A DNA stretch of 64,000 nucleotides from Anderseniella sp963700735. Its GTDB lineage: Bacteria > Pseudomonadota > Alphaproteobacteria > Rhizobiales > Aestuariivirgaceae. The DNA lies in contig CAVOYR010000009.1 of assembly GCA_963700735.1 (NCBI GenBank), forward strand, positions 1 to 64,000, in the 5' to 3' direction. Of this stretch, positions 56,393-64,000 are shown one piece after another. The translations under genes were made by a program, and so were the position numbers. The notes beneath the pieces are model-generated. The model was not told the DNA's origin. It saw nothing but the letters and a program-made list of their open reading frames with translations, and made no database searches. Position 1 is the stretch's first letter. The number at the start of each line of letters is the position of its first letter.

Positions 56393-56965
56393 TCAGGCGA
56401 GAGTGGCGGCCATTTCGGCAAGCCGGATTCCGTACAGCCGCGCTGCTTCCATGTCGCCCTTGCGCGCCCCTTCATCGGGCGAGGCATCGGACGGCGCAAT
56501 GGCCAGCGCACCGGTGAAGCCGGCGGTCCAGTTGGTGTCGTCATGCCCGTGCGCCCTGGTGTTTGACGGCATCAGGCCGGTGCCGGCCCACACCATCGAG
56601 TGCTGCATGGACAGGGTGACGAAGTAGGTGATGGTCGAACCCTTGTCGCCGTTGACCGAGGCGGACGTGGTGAAGCCGCCGGCCAGCTTGTTCTTCCAGG
56701 CTTGCGTGAACCATGGCTTGGACGAGGCATCAGCGAACTTTTTGAATTGCCAGGCAGGGGCACCCATATAGGTCGGGCTGCCGAACACGATGGCGTGTGC
56801 CTTGCCCAGCGTGGCCCAGGCGGCTTCCGGCAGTTCGCCGTTCTCGTCGATGCGCAGCATGTGTACATTGGTGCCCTTGACGGAAGCGGCTCCGGCTTCG
56901 AGCGCCTCGGCCTGCTTGACGGTGTGGCCGTAGCCGGAAAAATAGACGATTGCGACGTCGGTCAT
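56393..56965 (-). CDS. Flavodoxin-fold NAD(P)H-dependent FMN reductase, WrbA-like
   Basis: 190 residues. FMN phosphate-binding loop VYFSGYGHTVKQAEAL at the N-terminus, GSPTYMGAPAWQFKKFADAS and LAGGFTTSASVNGDKGSTIT are typical of WrbA-like flavoproteins that reduce quinones by two electrons. It is divergent from an HxlR-type regulator with dyad operators between them, suggesting induction by quinone or electrophile stress. Confidence 0.88.
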   Translation of the reverse strand: MTDVAIVYFSGYGHTVKQAEALEAGAASVKGTNVHMLRIDENGELPEAAWATLGKAHAIVFGSPTYMGAPAWQFKKFADASSKPWFTQAWKNKLAGGFTTSASVNGDKGSTITYFVTLSMQHSMVWAGTGLMPSNTRAHGHDDTNWTAGFTGALAIAPSDASPDEGARKGDMEAARLYGIRLAEMAATLA

Positions 56966-57056
56966 GAAAAGTCTCCTTGAGGGGTTTGCCGCTCCGGCGG
57001 GAGCCGGTGCTGGGATGATCGAGGTCAGTTCAAATAAGTGCTTTGGTTACCTTTGA

Positions 57057-57080
57057 AAAGTAGGTACTTTGAAGTAACTT
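57057..57080. promoter_or_regulatory. Tandem dyads, probable HxlR operator
   Basis: In the divergent gap between the flavodoxin gene and hxlR, AAAGTA-GG-TACTTT forms a perfect 14-bp palindrome (57057-57070) and AAGTAACTT a second, 9-bp dyad (57072-57080). A looser AAGTGCTT copy lies about 20 bp to the left. The AAGT/ACTT half-site fits HxlR-type binding to both promoters. Confidence 0.6.
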
Positions 57081-57110
57081 ATGCACTTCACGGGAACCAG
57101 GAGAGAACCG

Positions 57111-57461
57111 ATGGCGAACGCGAAATCCCAGGGCTGTTGCCCGATGGACGAGATCCTGCGGCTGATCATGGGGCCGTGGACCACCTACATCCTGTGGCTG
57201 CTGGAGTCGGAAGGCGCGCTTCGCTTTGGCGAGTTGCGCGGGCGCATCCCCAAGATTTCATCGAAGGTGCTGACCGAGCGGCTGCGCATGCTGGAAGCGG
57301 CGGGGCTGGTGCACCGGGATTACCAGCCCACCGTGCCGCCGACGGTGACCTATTCGCTCACGCCGCGCGGGCACGAGCTGAAGGGCGTGCTGAAAGGCAT
57401 CCACAACCTCGCGCTGAAATGGCAGGACGAGGATACGGGCAAGGCCAGCGACGCCGCGTGA
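57111..57461 (+). CDS. HxlR-family transcriptional regulator
   Basis: 116-residue winged-helix regulator. The family opening Cys-Pro motif is present (CCPMDEILRLIMGPWTTYIL), followed by RFGELRGRIPKISSKVLTER and RMLEAAGLVHRDYQPTVPPT. Two adjacent N-terminal cysteines could sense electrophiles or oxidants, as in QorR/YodB relatives (inference). The ATG at 57111 follows GGAGAG by 5-6 nt; an in-frame ATG at 57081 is weaker. Divergent from the WrbA-like gene it probably controls. Confidence 0.88.
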   Translation: MANAKSQGCCPMDEILRLIMGPWTTYILWLLESEGALRFGELRGRIPKISSKVLTERLRMLEAAGLVHRDYQPTVPPTVTYSLTPRGHELKGVLKGIHNLALKWQDEDTGKASDAA

Positions 57462-57545
57462 CCGTGCCCGCCCTGGTTTATGCCGTCGTTTACCTTTGAA
57501 CCGCAAGCTGGCCGCTGACGCGGAAACTGTCAGGTGGATGGCGCA

Positions 57546-58860
57546 ATGGCCGAGCAGAAACCCAGCCCGAAGAGCAACTCCTGGCGTGGAGTCTTCGTGG
57601 CAGTTGCCATTGTGGCTGGTGGGACGTGGCTTTGGTATAGCTCGATTGCGTCCGAAAATCCCCCCCCGAATGGTCGAAGGGCAGCAGACTTCAAAGACCT
57701 TCTACCGCCTGAAAGCGTCCTACACCTACACCGGCAAGAACGGTGCCGAACCGCTTGAGTTTGATGTGGTGGCAGGGTGCGCCCTGCAGCTTACCCGGTA
57801 CATCACGGGTGATGTTTCTGGCATGTCCTCGCGCGTGCCGACCATGGTTGCCTATGAAATGTCAGACGGCGGCGCGATTGGCATCGCCATTCCAAAGGCC
57901 TGCCGCGGATCAACCACGTCCAATGGTCAAGTGCCATCAGACTTCCTCCCCGCAACCATCCAGTATGAGGATGCGAAAGACCTGTCTCTCGGCATGCTCT
58001 ACGCATCCGAGGACGCCTATGACAGCCCGTTGGCAAAGCTGACGTTTCATGGGGCCAGCATCGAGAGGGCTACAGAACGGCAGTTTGAGGATTTCATTGC
58101 CAGTGACAGGTTTCAGAAAAACCTGATCTCGGTTGAATCCAGCAAGGATCTGGGCGCATCGAACATACCGATCACCGATGAAATGCGCAAGAATCCGAAG
58201 CTGTTGTGGAAACACAATATGCCAAGCAGCTGTCACGGGATGGCCCGAGTGAGGATGCCGGACAATGTGCGCGAGTACCTGAAGCAGTTCTGGAAGCCCG
58301 GCGATCCCCGCTACTGGATGGTGAGCTTAGAACATAGCAGGAAAATGAGGGATTGGCTCAGGGGAGCTGGCAATGAAGGGCCCAGCCCCATTGAGCCGCA
58401 CGAGGTCAAGATAGATGGTTCGCGGTTCGAGAAGTACGACATCAACATTGAACGTACTGCCGGGGGGATTGTGACGCGTGGCGGGGGCGGTAGCATGGCT
58501 GCCAGAAACCCGACAAGTGGCTACGTCTACTATCTTCCGCCAGATTACTTTCCATTCACGATGATCAGTGCCGCGCCGTGGCTCGAGGCGACGCCCGGCA
58601 GGGCCTACGCAAACAAGGTAAACATTCTGATCAATGATGAATTGGAGGGCTTTTTGTACTGCTATCACTATTCCGCCCAAGCTTCGGTTGCCAAGTTTCC
58701 GAACATAAAACTGGGTTCTCATTTCGAGAGAATGGAACTGTTTGCGAATAATAAATCCATTAAAAATGCAAATGAAAAGATGTATTTTCATCAACTTAAT
58801 GATGTAGTTTTTTTCGAAGGATTGGATTATATTTATTGGTTTAAACGGTTTCAATTGTAA
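57546..58860 (+). CDS. Membrane-anchored periplasmic protein of unknown family, frameshifted at a poly-C run
   Basis: The frame from ATG 57546 starts with a charged tail and one membrane helix (WRGVFVAVAIVAGGTWLWYS), then breaks in a run of eight C (57660-57667). With one C fewer, the frame continues into about 395 more residues to the stop at 58860: LEFDVVAGCALQLTRYITGD, MVAYEMSDGGAIGIAIPKAC, ASEDAYDSPLAKLTFHGASI. Corrected length is about 437 aa. Several Cys residues suggest an extracytoplasmic fold. I do not recognise the family. The last ~200 bp are AT-rich, unlike the rest. Confidence 0.65.
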
Positions 58861-58880
58861 CGCGCGATGGAGAGTAATTA

Positions 58881-58949
58881 ATGGCTTGGAAATGGGCCGC
58901 GCTTGCGGATTATGTGTACCACAGAGCCACTGCCACCGACGCGGCGTGA
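58881..58949 (+). CDS. Possible 22-residue small protein
   Basis: ATG preceded by GGAGAG at good distance encodes a 22-residue peptide (MAWKWAALADYVYHRATATD plus two Ala), directly after the poly-C gene. Nothing supports it beyond the ribosome-binding site and the absence of other features. Confidence 0.25.
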   Translation: MAWKWAALADYVYHRATATDAA

Positions 58950-59053
58950 CGGGCTCCCCGAAAATTTTCTTCAACCCTGCAACCCAGCGTTAACCTTGCC
59001 GCCCGCATCATGGCCGCCTGTTTGTGAGTTCGCGTAACGAGTGGGGACCCCGA

Positions 59054-59680
59054 ATGTATGCGTTGAAGCAAGAGCCGGAAGTTGCCGGCTTCTGGGCGTG
59101 GTTTGATCAGAACCAGGCCCGCCTGGCCCACGTGGCCACAACCCTTGACGACATGACCATGGACGAACTGGAGCCGGTGCTCGACGAGTTGTCGTCGATC
59201 CTGCACGAGGCCGATGACCGGCTGTTCGCCGAGCTTGGCGCGGACGAGAATGGCAGGCCGCAGCTTGTGGTGACCGCCGACGGCGAGCTTGACGCGATGC
59301 TGACCGCGCGCGACCTGGTGGCCATTGCGCCGGCCTATGCGGGCTGGACGTTCTCGGCCCTGCGCGAGCGGGCTGAAATGCCTGACTTCATCATGCTGCC
59401 GGGCGGCGGCGAGTTGGACATGCGCGAGGCGGTGTTCGTGATCGAGGTGTCCGGTGGAAAGGCCGAGATCGCGGTCGGCCTGGACGGCTATGACCCGGCC
59501 CGCGCCGATGACCTGAACGCGGCCGTGGAGCTGTTCATCGAGCAGGTGCTGGGCGAGGCCGACTATGCGGCCGGTGTGTCCGGCGTGCTGGCGTTGCCGA
59601 TTGCCGACCTGCACGAAGAGGCCGATCCGTGGCCGGTCCGGGCGCTGGTCAACGAGTTTGACAGGGTGCTCGGGGCCTGA
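59054..59680 (+). CDS. Uncharacterised acidic cytoplasmic protein
   Basis: 208 residues, strongly acidic, no signal peptide or membrane helix. Opens FWAWFDQNQARLAHVATTLD and contains MLPGGGELDMREAVFVIEVS and EQVLGEADYAAGVSGVLALP. Normal local base composition and codon use argue that it is a resident gene. No family recognised; the N-terminal half resembles a binding domain seen in small hypothetical proteins. Confidence 0.7.
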   Translation: MYALKQEPEVAGFWAWFDQNQARLAHVATTLDDMTMDELEPVLDELSSILHEADDRLFAELGADENGRPQLVVTADGELDAMLTARDLVAIAPAYAGWTFSALRERAEMPDFIMLPGGGELDMREAVFVIEVSGGKAEIAVGLDGYDPARADDLNAAVELFIEQVLGEADYAAGVSGVLALPIADLHEEADPWPVRALVNEFDRVLGA

Positions 59681-59750
59681 CCGGTTCTTGCTGATCCAGA
59701 TCTTGCGCATCGCGCATGCTGCGCTCTACGTGCGATCTGGATGACGGGCG

Positions 59751-59929
59751 CTGGTTTCGGAATTTGACCGCCAACTCGGCTGATTATTCCCTCCCCTTGC
59801 AAAGGGGAGGGTGGCGCGACTGCGCCGGGTGGGGATCGGGAGCTGGTTTCGGAATTTGACCGCCAACTCGGCTGATTATTCCCTCCCCTTGCAAAGGGGA
59901 GGGTGGCACGACTGCGCCGGGTGGGGATC
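59751..59929. repeat. Tandem 92-bp repeat (two copies)
   Basis: The first unit is 59751-59842; the second starts at 59843 and continues to about 59929. One mismatch was seen (GCGCGAC against GCACGAC). Each unit holds the hairpin CCCTCCCC/GGGGAGGG and a GCGCCGGGTGGGG tail, a typical dispersed intergenic repeat of alphaproteobacteria. No T run, so not a clear terminator. Confidence 0.8.
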
Positions 59930-60108
59930 CGGTCGTGCCCGGGATCCATGGATCCTCGGGTCGCGGGCTATGCCCTTGCCCGAGGAAGGCAGGTTTTTCG
60001 GCAGCCTGCTTGCGCCGGGTGGGGATCCGGTCGTGCCCGGGATTCATGGATCCTCGGGTCGCGGGCTATGCCCTTGCCCGAGGAAGGCAGGTTTTTCGGC
60101 AGCCTGCC
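59913..60108. repeat. Tandem 98-bp repeat (two copies)
   Basis: Units 59913-60010 and 60011-60108 differ at about two positions. Each contains a palindromic ATCCATGGAT-type core (ATTCATGGAT in copy 2) and the CCGAGG/CCTCGG arms of rhizobial extragenic palindromes. Together with the 92-bp repeats they fill the 514-bp gap before eno; no gene is seen there. Confidence 0.8.
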
Positions 60109-60194
60109 TGCGCGTCTGTGGCGGATGGACAGCGGCGGGGTGCGTGCCGTATATGGCACCCTACGTCAATCCGCACATTCCAGGGGCACCCAGC

Positions 60195-61472
60195 ATGACC
60201 GAAATCATCCACGTCCACGCGCGCGAAATCCTCGACTCGCGCGGCAACCCGACCGTCGAAGTCGACGTGCACCTGGAGGACGGCGCGATCGGCCGCGCCG
60301 CGGTGCCATCCGGCGCCTCCACCGGCGAACACGAAGCAGTGGAACTGCGCGACGGCAACAAGAAGCGCTACCTGGGCAAGGGCGTGACCAAGGCCGTGGC
60401 GACGGTCAACGGCAAGATCTCCGACGCGATCATCGGCATGGACGCCGAGGACCAGACGGCCATCGACGCTACAATGATGAAGCTCGACGGCACCGACAAC
60501 AAGTCGAAGCTCGGCGCCAACGCCATTCTCGGCGTGTCGCTGGCGGTGGCCAAGGCCGCCGCTGAAGCCTGCAACCTGCCGCTCTACCGCTATCTCGGCG
60601 GGCCGCTGCGCGCGTGCTGCCGGTGCCGATGATGAACATCATCAACGGCGGCGCGCATGCGGACAACCCGATCGACTTCCAGGAATTCATGATCATGCCG
60701 GTGGGTGCATCCTCCATCGCGGACGCCGTGCGCATGGGCGCGGAAGTGTTCCACACGCTGAAGGGCGAGCTGTCGAAGGCCGGGCACAACACCAATGTGG
60801 GTGACGAGGGCGGCTTCGCGCCGGACCTGCCAAGTGCGGAGGACGCGCTCGACTTCATCATGGGTGCGGTCGAGCAAAGCCGGCTACAAGCCGGGCAAGG
60901 ACATGTACCTGGCGCTCGATTGCGCGGCATCGGAATTCTACAAGGGCAAGGTCTACGACTACGAAGGCGAGGGCGTGAAGCGGTCGTCATCGGAGCAGGC
61001 GAAGTACCTCGCCAAGCTGGCCAGGGACTATCCGATCATCTCGATCGAGGACGGCATGCACGAGGACGACTGGGCGGGCTGGAAGGAACTGACCGACCTT
61101 GCCGGCAAGACCTGCCAGCTGGTGGGTGACGACCTGTTCGTGACCAACCCCAAGCGGCTCAAGATGGGTATCGACCAGGGCGTGGCCAACTCGATCCTCG
61201 TCAAGGTGAACCAGATCGGCTCACTCACCGAGACGCTCGCGGCGGTGGATATGGCGCACCGGGCTGGCTACACGGCGGTGATGTCGCATCGCTCGGGCGA
61301 GACCGAGGACACAACCATCGCCGATCTCGCCGTGGCCACCAACTGCGGGCAGATCAAGACCGGCTCGCTGAGCCGCTCCGACCGGCTGGCGAAGTACAAC
61401 CAGCTGCTCCGCATCGAGGAGATGCTGGGCGATCAGGCGGTGTATGCGGGCAAGTCCATCCTCAGGGGGTGA
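60195..61472 (+). CDS. eno: Enolase, two frameshifts
   Basis: Dehydrates 2-phosphoglycerate to phosphoenolpyruvate. Starts with VHAREILDSRGNPTVEVDVH and contains GGAHADNPIDFQEFMIMPVG, GDEGGFAPDLPSAED, SIEDGMHEDDWAGW and SHRSGETEDTTIADLAVATN. The frame is broken near 60609 (a base missing or two extra) and at 60875 (one extra C). The two roughly compensate, and the corrected product is about 425 aa, normal for enolase. Confidence 0.94.
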
Positions 61473-61477
61473 GGGGC

Positions 61478-61868
61478 TCAGGCTGCCCGATCGATCATGC
61501 TGGTGATCATGCTGTCGAGACCCTCCATCAGGATCACTTCGGTTTCGTGCAGTTGAGCGTCTGACAGGGCGATCTGGCTGATGTCGGATTTCAGGTGATG
61601 TGACCAGCACGCCTTCTGCATCGTGTGCTTGCAAGCTGCGCAGGCAATCACCAAGGGTGCGATCGCTTTCCATACGGCCCAGCGCTTCCATGATCTGTTC
61701 GCAGGCCTGCTCGGCGCTGATGGAAAACCTGTCTGACAGGACGGTGGCGGCACAGGCAAGCTCTACCGGCCGCACGACGACATCGGCGCGCGCGATCGAC
61801 AACAGTATCTTTGCGAAGGCGGAAACGTCGCCGGCACTTGAAGTGCTGGCTGATTGCAAGGTTTGCAT
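61478..61868 (-). CDS. Small TerB-like protein, one frameshift
   Basis: Reading from 61868, AKILLSIARADVVVRPVELA and SDRFSISAEQACEQIMEAL form a helical TerB/DUF533-like pattern. The frame is interrupted at about 61604 by an extra base; the other frame gives SHHLKSDISQIALSDAQLHE to the stop at 61478-61480. Corrected length is about 129 aa. A perfect CtrA box lies 46 bp upstream of the start. TerB-like assignment is tentative. Confidence 0.5.
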
Positions 61869-61913
61869 TTTTCACTCCCCCGAGTTGATGGGCTCACTTG
61901 GCACCCGATTTGG

Positions 61914-61928
61914 TTAACAAGGTGTTAA
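61914..61928 (-). promoter_or_regulatory. CtrA box upstream of the TerB-like gene
   Basis: TTAA, seven bases, TTAA: the full CtrA consensus of cell-cycle regulated alphaproteobacterial promoters. It lies 46 bp before the start at 61868, in promoter position. Confidence 0.65.
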
Positions 61929-61995
61929 CGGGCCAGTGCCTCGCGTTGCTGGTTCACCAGGGTAAGTCCATCCCGAGGGGTTGAGTGCCGCCCGC

Positions 61996-62763
61996 TCAGC
62001 CTGCGGGGTAGAACGCCTCGTAGTCGGCCGCGTACAGCCGCTCGATGCGGGCGCGGTCAGCGGCACTGAGAAAGCTGCCGGCCCTGCCGGATGAGCCGGT
62101 GCCGTGGTTGCGGGCAGACCGCGTGCCGTCAGCCCGGCCAAACACCGCCTGCAGGCAAGTTGCCAGGTCTGCGTCCAGCGTTTCCATGCGGCCGATGAAG
62201 CTGTACTTGCGATAGTCCCACGGCAGGATGTCGGTCTGCGGCGCCCAGTGAATATCATCATGGATAGCCCCGTCTTCCAGCGCTGACAGGAAGTAGCGGA
62301 AGCCTTCGATGGTTGCCGGACTGTGCGCGAGGTAAGGGTAGACGGGGTGCATGGGCGGGTCCGCAGATTTTTGCATGAAAGCCGACAACACCCGCGATGC
62401 CGGGTGCCGCACGATGGTGAAGGTATGCAGCGATGGCAGCAGCGACAGGGGCGGCAGGCCGTGCAGCAGGCGCTTGGCAATGTCTGCGGCTGCCTGCGAG
62501 TTGCCGTGGGGCAAGGCGGGCCACAGTCGCGGATGGTCGTCCATGTGCGACATCAATGACATCACCACGGTCGAATTGGCCGACTTCGGAATCCGGAAAT
62601 AGCAGAAGTTCTGGCCGCGCACATAGGTGACGCGCTTGACCACGCTGGCGCGCAGGGAAGGCGGGATGTTGCGGAAGAGTGGCGCGTTGTAGACGCTGCC
62701 ATGGCGCACCAGGGATCCCAGATAATCCGGCACCTTGGTCAGGTTGATCCTGAGCTTGTTCAA
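61996..62763 (-). CDS. Sulfotransferase family 2 protein
   Basis: About 255 residues from a TTG start at 62763 (ATG starts further upstream run through the CtrA box region and lack conservation). The PAPS-binding motifs are present: FRIPKSANSTVVMSLMSHM (5' phosphosulfate loop) and FTIVRHPASRVLSAFM (3' phosphate loop). Such enzymes sulfate carbohydrates, often surface polysaccharides. No membrane anchor is evident. The target is unknown; a surface glycan would fit the window's odd envelope gene content (inference). Confidence 0.78.
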   Translation of the reverse strand: MNKLRINLTKVPDYLGSLVRHGSVYNAPLFRNIPPSLRASVVKRVTYVRGQNFCYFRIPKSANSTVVMSLMSHMDDHPRLWPALPHGNSQAAADIAKRLLHGLPPLSLLPSLHTFTIVRHPASRVLSAFMQKSADPPMHPVYPYLAHSPATIEGFRYFLSALEDGAIHDDIHWAPQTDILPWDYRKYSFIGRMETLDADLATCLQAVFGRADGTRSARNHGTGSSGRAGSFLSAADRARIERLYAADYEAFYPAG

Positions 62764-62846
62764 CGTCGATGACCCCTTGATCCGCCGAACAACTGGTAAG
62801 CCTGTTTGTCGGTATGCGCAACAATCCTGCGGGAGAGTTAATGCGG

Positions 62847-62861
62847 TTAACAGCCCGTTAA
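62847..62861 (-). promoter_or_regulatory. CtrA box upstream of the sulfotransferase gene
   Basis: Perfect TTAA-N7-TTAA, about 84 bp before the sulfotransferase TTG start and 160 bp before ftsB on the other strand. The second such site in this 1-kb region, suggesting cell-cycle control of the small genes between eno and ftsB. Confidence 0.65.
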
Positions 62862-63023
62862 CCACGCCGGCGCTAGCGTCATGCATGTGCCACTTCCATG
62901 CTGCCTCACTATGGCTTGGCCCGAGGGTCTGGCAAAGGTGACGGAGTGGGTCCCCGGGTCCCGCCCTTCGGCACGCCCGGAGAAGGCAGACTTGAACTCG
63001 CAGTGATGGGGACACCGCCAACC

Positions 63024-63323
63024 ATGTTCAGACGACCAAAGCTGTTCGACGTGCTTGTGTTTGCCGGGTGCTGTGCCATGCTGTCATGGTTCGGCTGGCA
63101 CGCCTTCGAGGGGCCGCGCGGGCTGGACAATGTGGCGGCACTGGAAAAGCGCCTCGACACCCGCAAGCAGGCGCTGGCGCTGGTTACCGGCCGGCGCGAC
63201 GAGCTTGAAGCCCGCGTGAAGCTGATGCGGCCCGAGAGCGTTGACCCCGACATGGCATCGGAACTGGTGCGCAACATGCTCGGGTACGAGAAACGTAACT
63301 CGATTGTAGTTAAGTACAACTGA
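63024..63323 (+). CDS. ftsB: FtsB-like septum formation initiator
   Basis: 99-residue divisome protein. One membrane helix (LFDVLVFAGCCAMLSWFGWH) and a leucine/charge-rich coiled coil (ALEKRLDTRKQALALVTGRR) with the C-terminal ELVRNMLGYEKRNSIVV. The ATG at 63024 follows GGGGAC; another at 63006 would add six residues. FtsB normally lies between eno and pdhA in Hyphomicrobiales, as here. Confidence 0.9.
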   Translation: MFRRPKLFDVLVFAGCCAMLSWFGWHAFEGPRGLDNVAALEKRLDTRKQALALVTGRRDELEARVKLMRPESVDPDMASELVRNMLGYEKRNSIVVKYN

Positions 63324-63578
63324 GCAGCCATCTCGCACCTGCGAAATCAGGCTGGTAACCGTAATCGGGTTAAGCTTCCTGTATGCCATAACGCGACGGG
63401 CATTTCCGTGCTATGAGCGATTGTGTGACGGGGGATCAACGCCCCGCTGACAGTCTGCGCAAGCTGATGGCAAAGCGTATGCACGCCAGCCGGTCATGCG
63501 CGGATGTGCAACAAGCGCGCTGCCGGGCCCGATGGCCTGTCCCGTCTTTCCGGACTGGCGCGGAAACGGGAGGTTTGC

Positions 63579-64000
63579 ATGGCCAAAGCCGCCAAGAAGG
63601 CGTCTGCCACCACGGCTGACAAGAAATCCAATTCGCCGTTCACCAAGGATCAGGACCTCAAGGCCTACGAGGACATGCTGCTGATCCGCCGCTTCGAGGA
63701 GAAGGCGGGCCAGCTTTACGGCATGGGCCACATCGGCGGGTTCTGCCACCTCTACATCGGCCAGGAAGCGGTTGTCGTGGGCATGGAGATGTCCATGCAC
63801 GAGGATGACCAGGTCATCACCTCCTACCGCGACCATGGCCACATGCTGGCCACCGGCATGGACCCGAAAGGCGTCATGGCCGAACTGACCGGCCGGCAGG
63901 GCGGATATTCGCGCGGCAAGGGCGGGTCCATGCACATGTTCAGCCGCGAGAAGCAGTTCTTCGGCGGGCACGGCATCGTCGGCGCACAGGTGCCGCTGGG
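63579..64000 (+). CDS. pdhA: Pyruvate dehydrogenase E1 component alpha subunit, 3'-truncated by window edge
   Basis: First enzyme of the pyruvate dehydrogenase complex, thiamine-diphosphate dependent. The visible part starts MAKAAKKASATTADKKSN and includes YEDMLLIRRFEEKAGQLYGM, GGFCHLYIGQEAVVVGMEMS, VITSYRDHGHMLATGMDPKG and GGKGGSMHMFS-type residues, then runs off the window in frame. Upstream GGGAGG is 8-9 nt before the ATG. Confidence 0.96.
   Translation, partial: MAKAAKKASATTADKKSNSPFTKDQDLKAYEDMLLIRRFEEKAGQLYGMGHIGGFCHLYIGQEAVVVGMEMSMHEDDQVITSYRDHGHMLATGMDPKGVMAELTGRQGGYSRGKGGSMHMFSREKQFFGGHGIVGAQVPL

Noticed and set aside
59751..60108. CRISPR array
   Set aside because: Repeats are long, contiguous and present twice each, with no variable spacers and no cas genes.

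Overview
The window is a GC-rich stretch of an alphaproteobacterial chromosome, most likely order Hyphomicrobiales (Rhizobiales). The evidence is gene order: rsh-pyrE-acpS-lepB-rnc-era-recO, mce-DUF1467-proS-lolCD-dnaE, rpsB-tsf-pyrH-frr-uppS-cdsA-dxr-rseP-bamA-fabZ, gltA-gltX-comEC-lexA-moeA-moaC-trpCDGE-ppiD, tpiA-secG-pyrG and eno-ftsB-pdhA are all blocks of that order. Alphaproteobacterial signals support it: a LexA box GTTC-N7-GTTC upstream of lexA, two perfect CtrA boxes TTAA-N7-TTAA, and intergenic repeats of rhizobial type. I cannot name the genus.

Layout. 1-8.2 kb: stringent response, pyrimidine salvage, lipid carrier activation, signal peptidase, RNase III, Era, RecO, dimethylargininase and methylmalonyl-CoA epimerase. 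8.2-8.5 kb: a probable minus-strand small RNA. 8.5-16.5 kb: proS (heavily frameshifted in this sequence), lolCD, a histone-deacetylase-like amidohydrolase and dnaE. 16.6-18.5 kb: a periplasmic sugar dehydrogenase with a cytochrome c. 18.7-29.3 kb: translation, isoprenoid, phospholipid and outer-membrane genes, ending in bamA-fabZ. 29.3-43.1 kb: mostly minus strand (citrate synthase, GltX, LexA, molybdopterin and tryptophan genes, PpiD), with comEC on the plus strand. 43.3-44.5 kb: tpiA and secG.

44.5-47.9 kb is an accessory island between secG and pyrG, which are normally neighbours. It holds a structured non-coding stretch, a parDE toxin-antitoxin pair with its operator, an orphan HigA-type regulator, and a markedly AT-richer three-gene cassette (a TIGR04255-family protein plus two uncharacterised proteins). 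The cassette is the best candidate for an undescribed system. 47.9-60.2 kb: pyrG, a large MscS channel, a run of small-molecule enzymes, an HxlR/flavodoxin divergon and a membrane-anchored protein with a poly-C frameshift. 60.2-64 kb: eno, two small genes associated with CtrA boxes, ftsB and the start of pdhA.

Two features run across the window. First, lipid A/Kdo genes are missing from their usual places: no lpxD between bamA and fabZ, no lpxA-lpxI-lpxB between fabZ and gltA, and no kdsA between pyrG and eno. BamA, LolCD and the other outer-membrane genes remain, so either these genes have moved or the organism has an outer membrane without conventional LPS. Second, single-base indels cluster in proS, bamA, gltA and eno, with one in a small TerB-like gene. 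In each case the downstream reading frame stays fully conserved, which points to consensus or assembly error, not gene decay.
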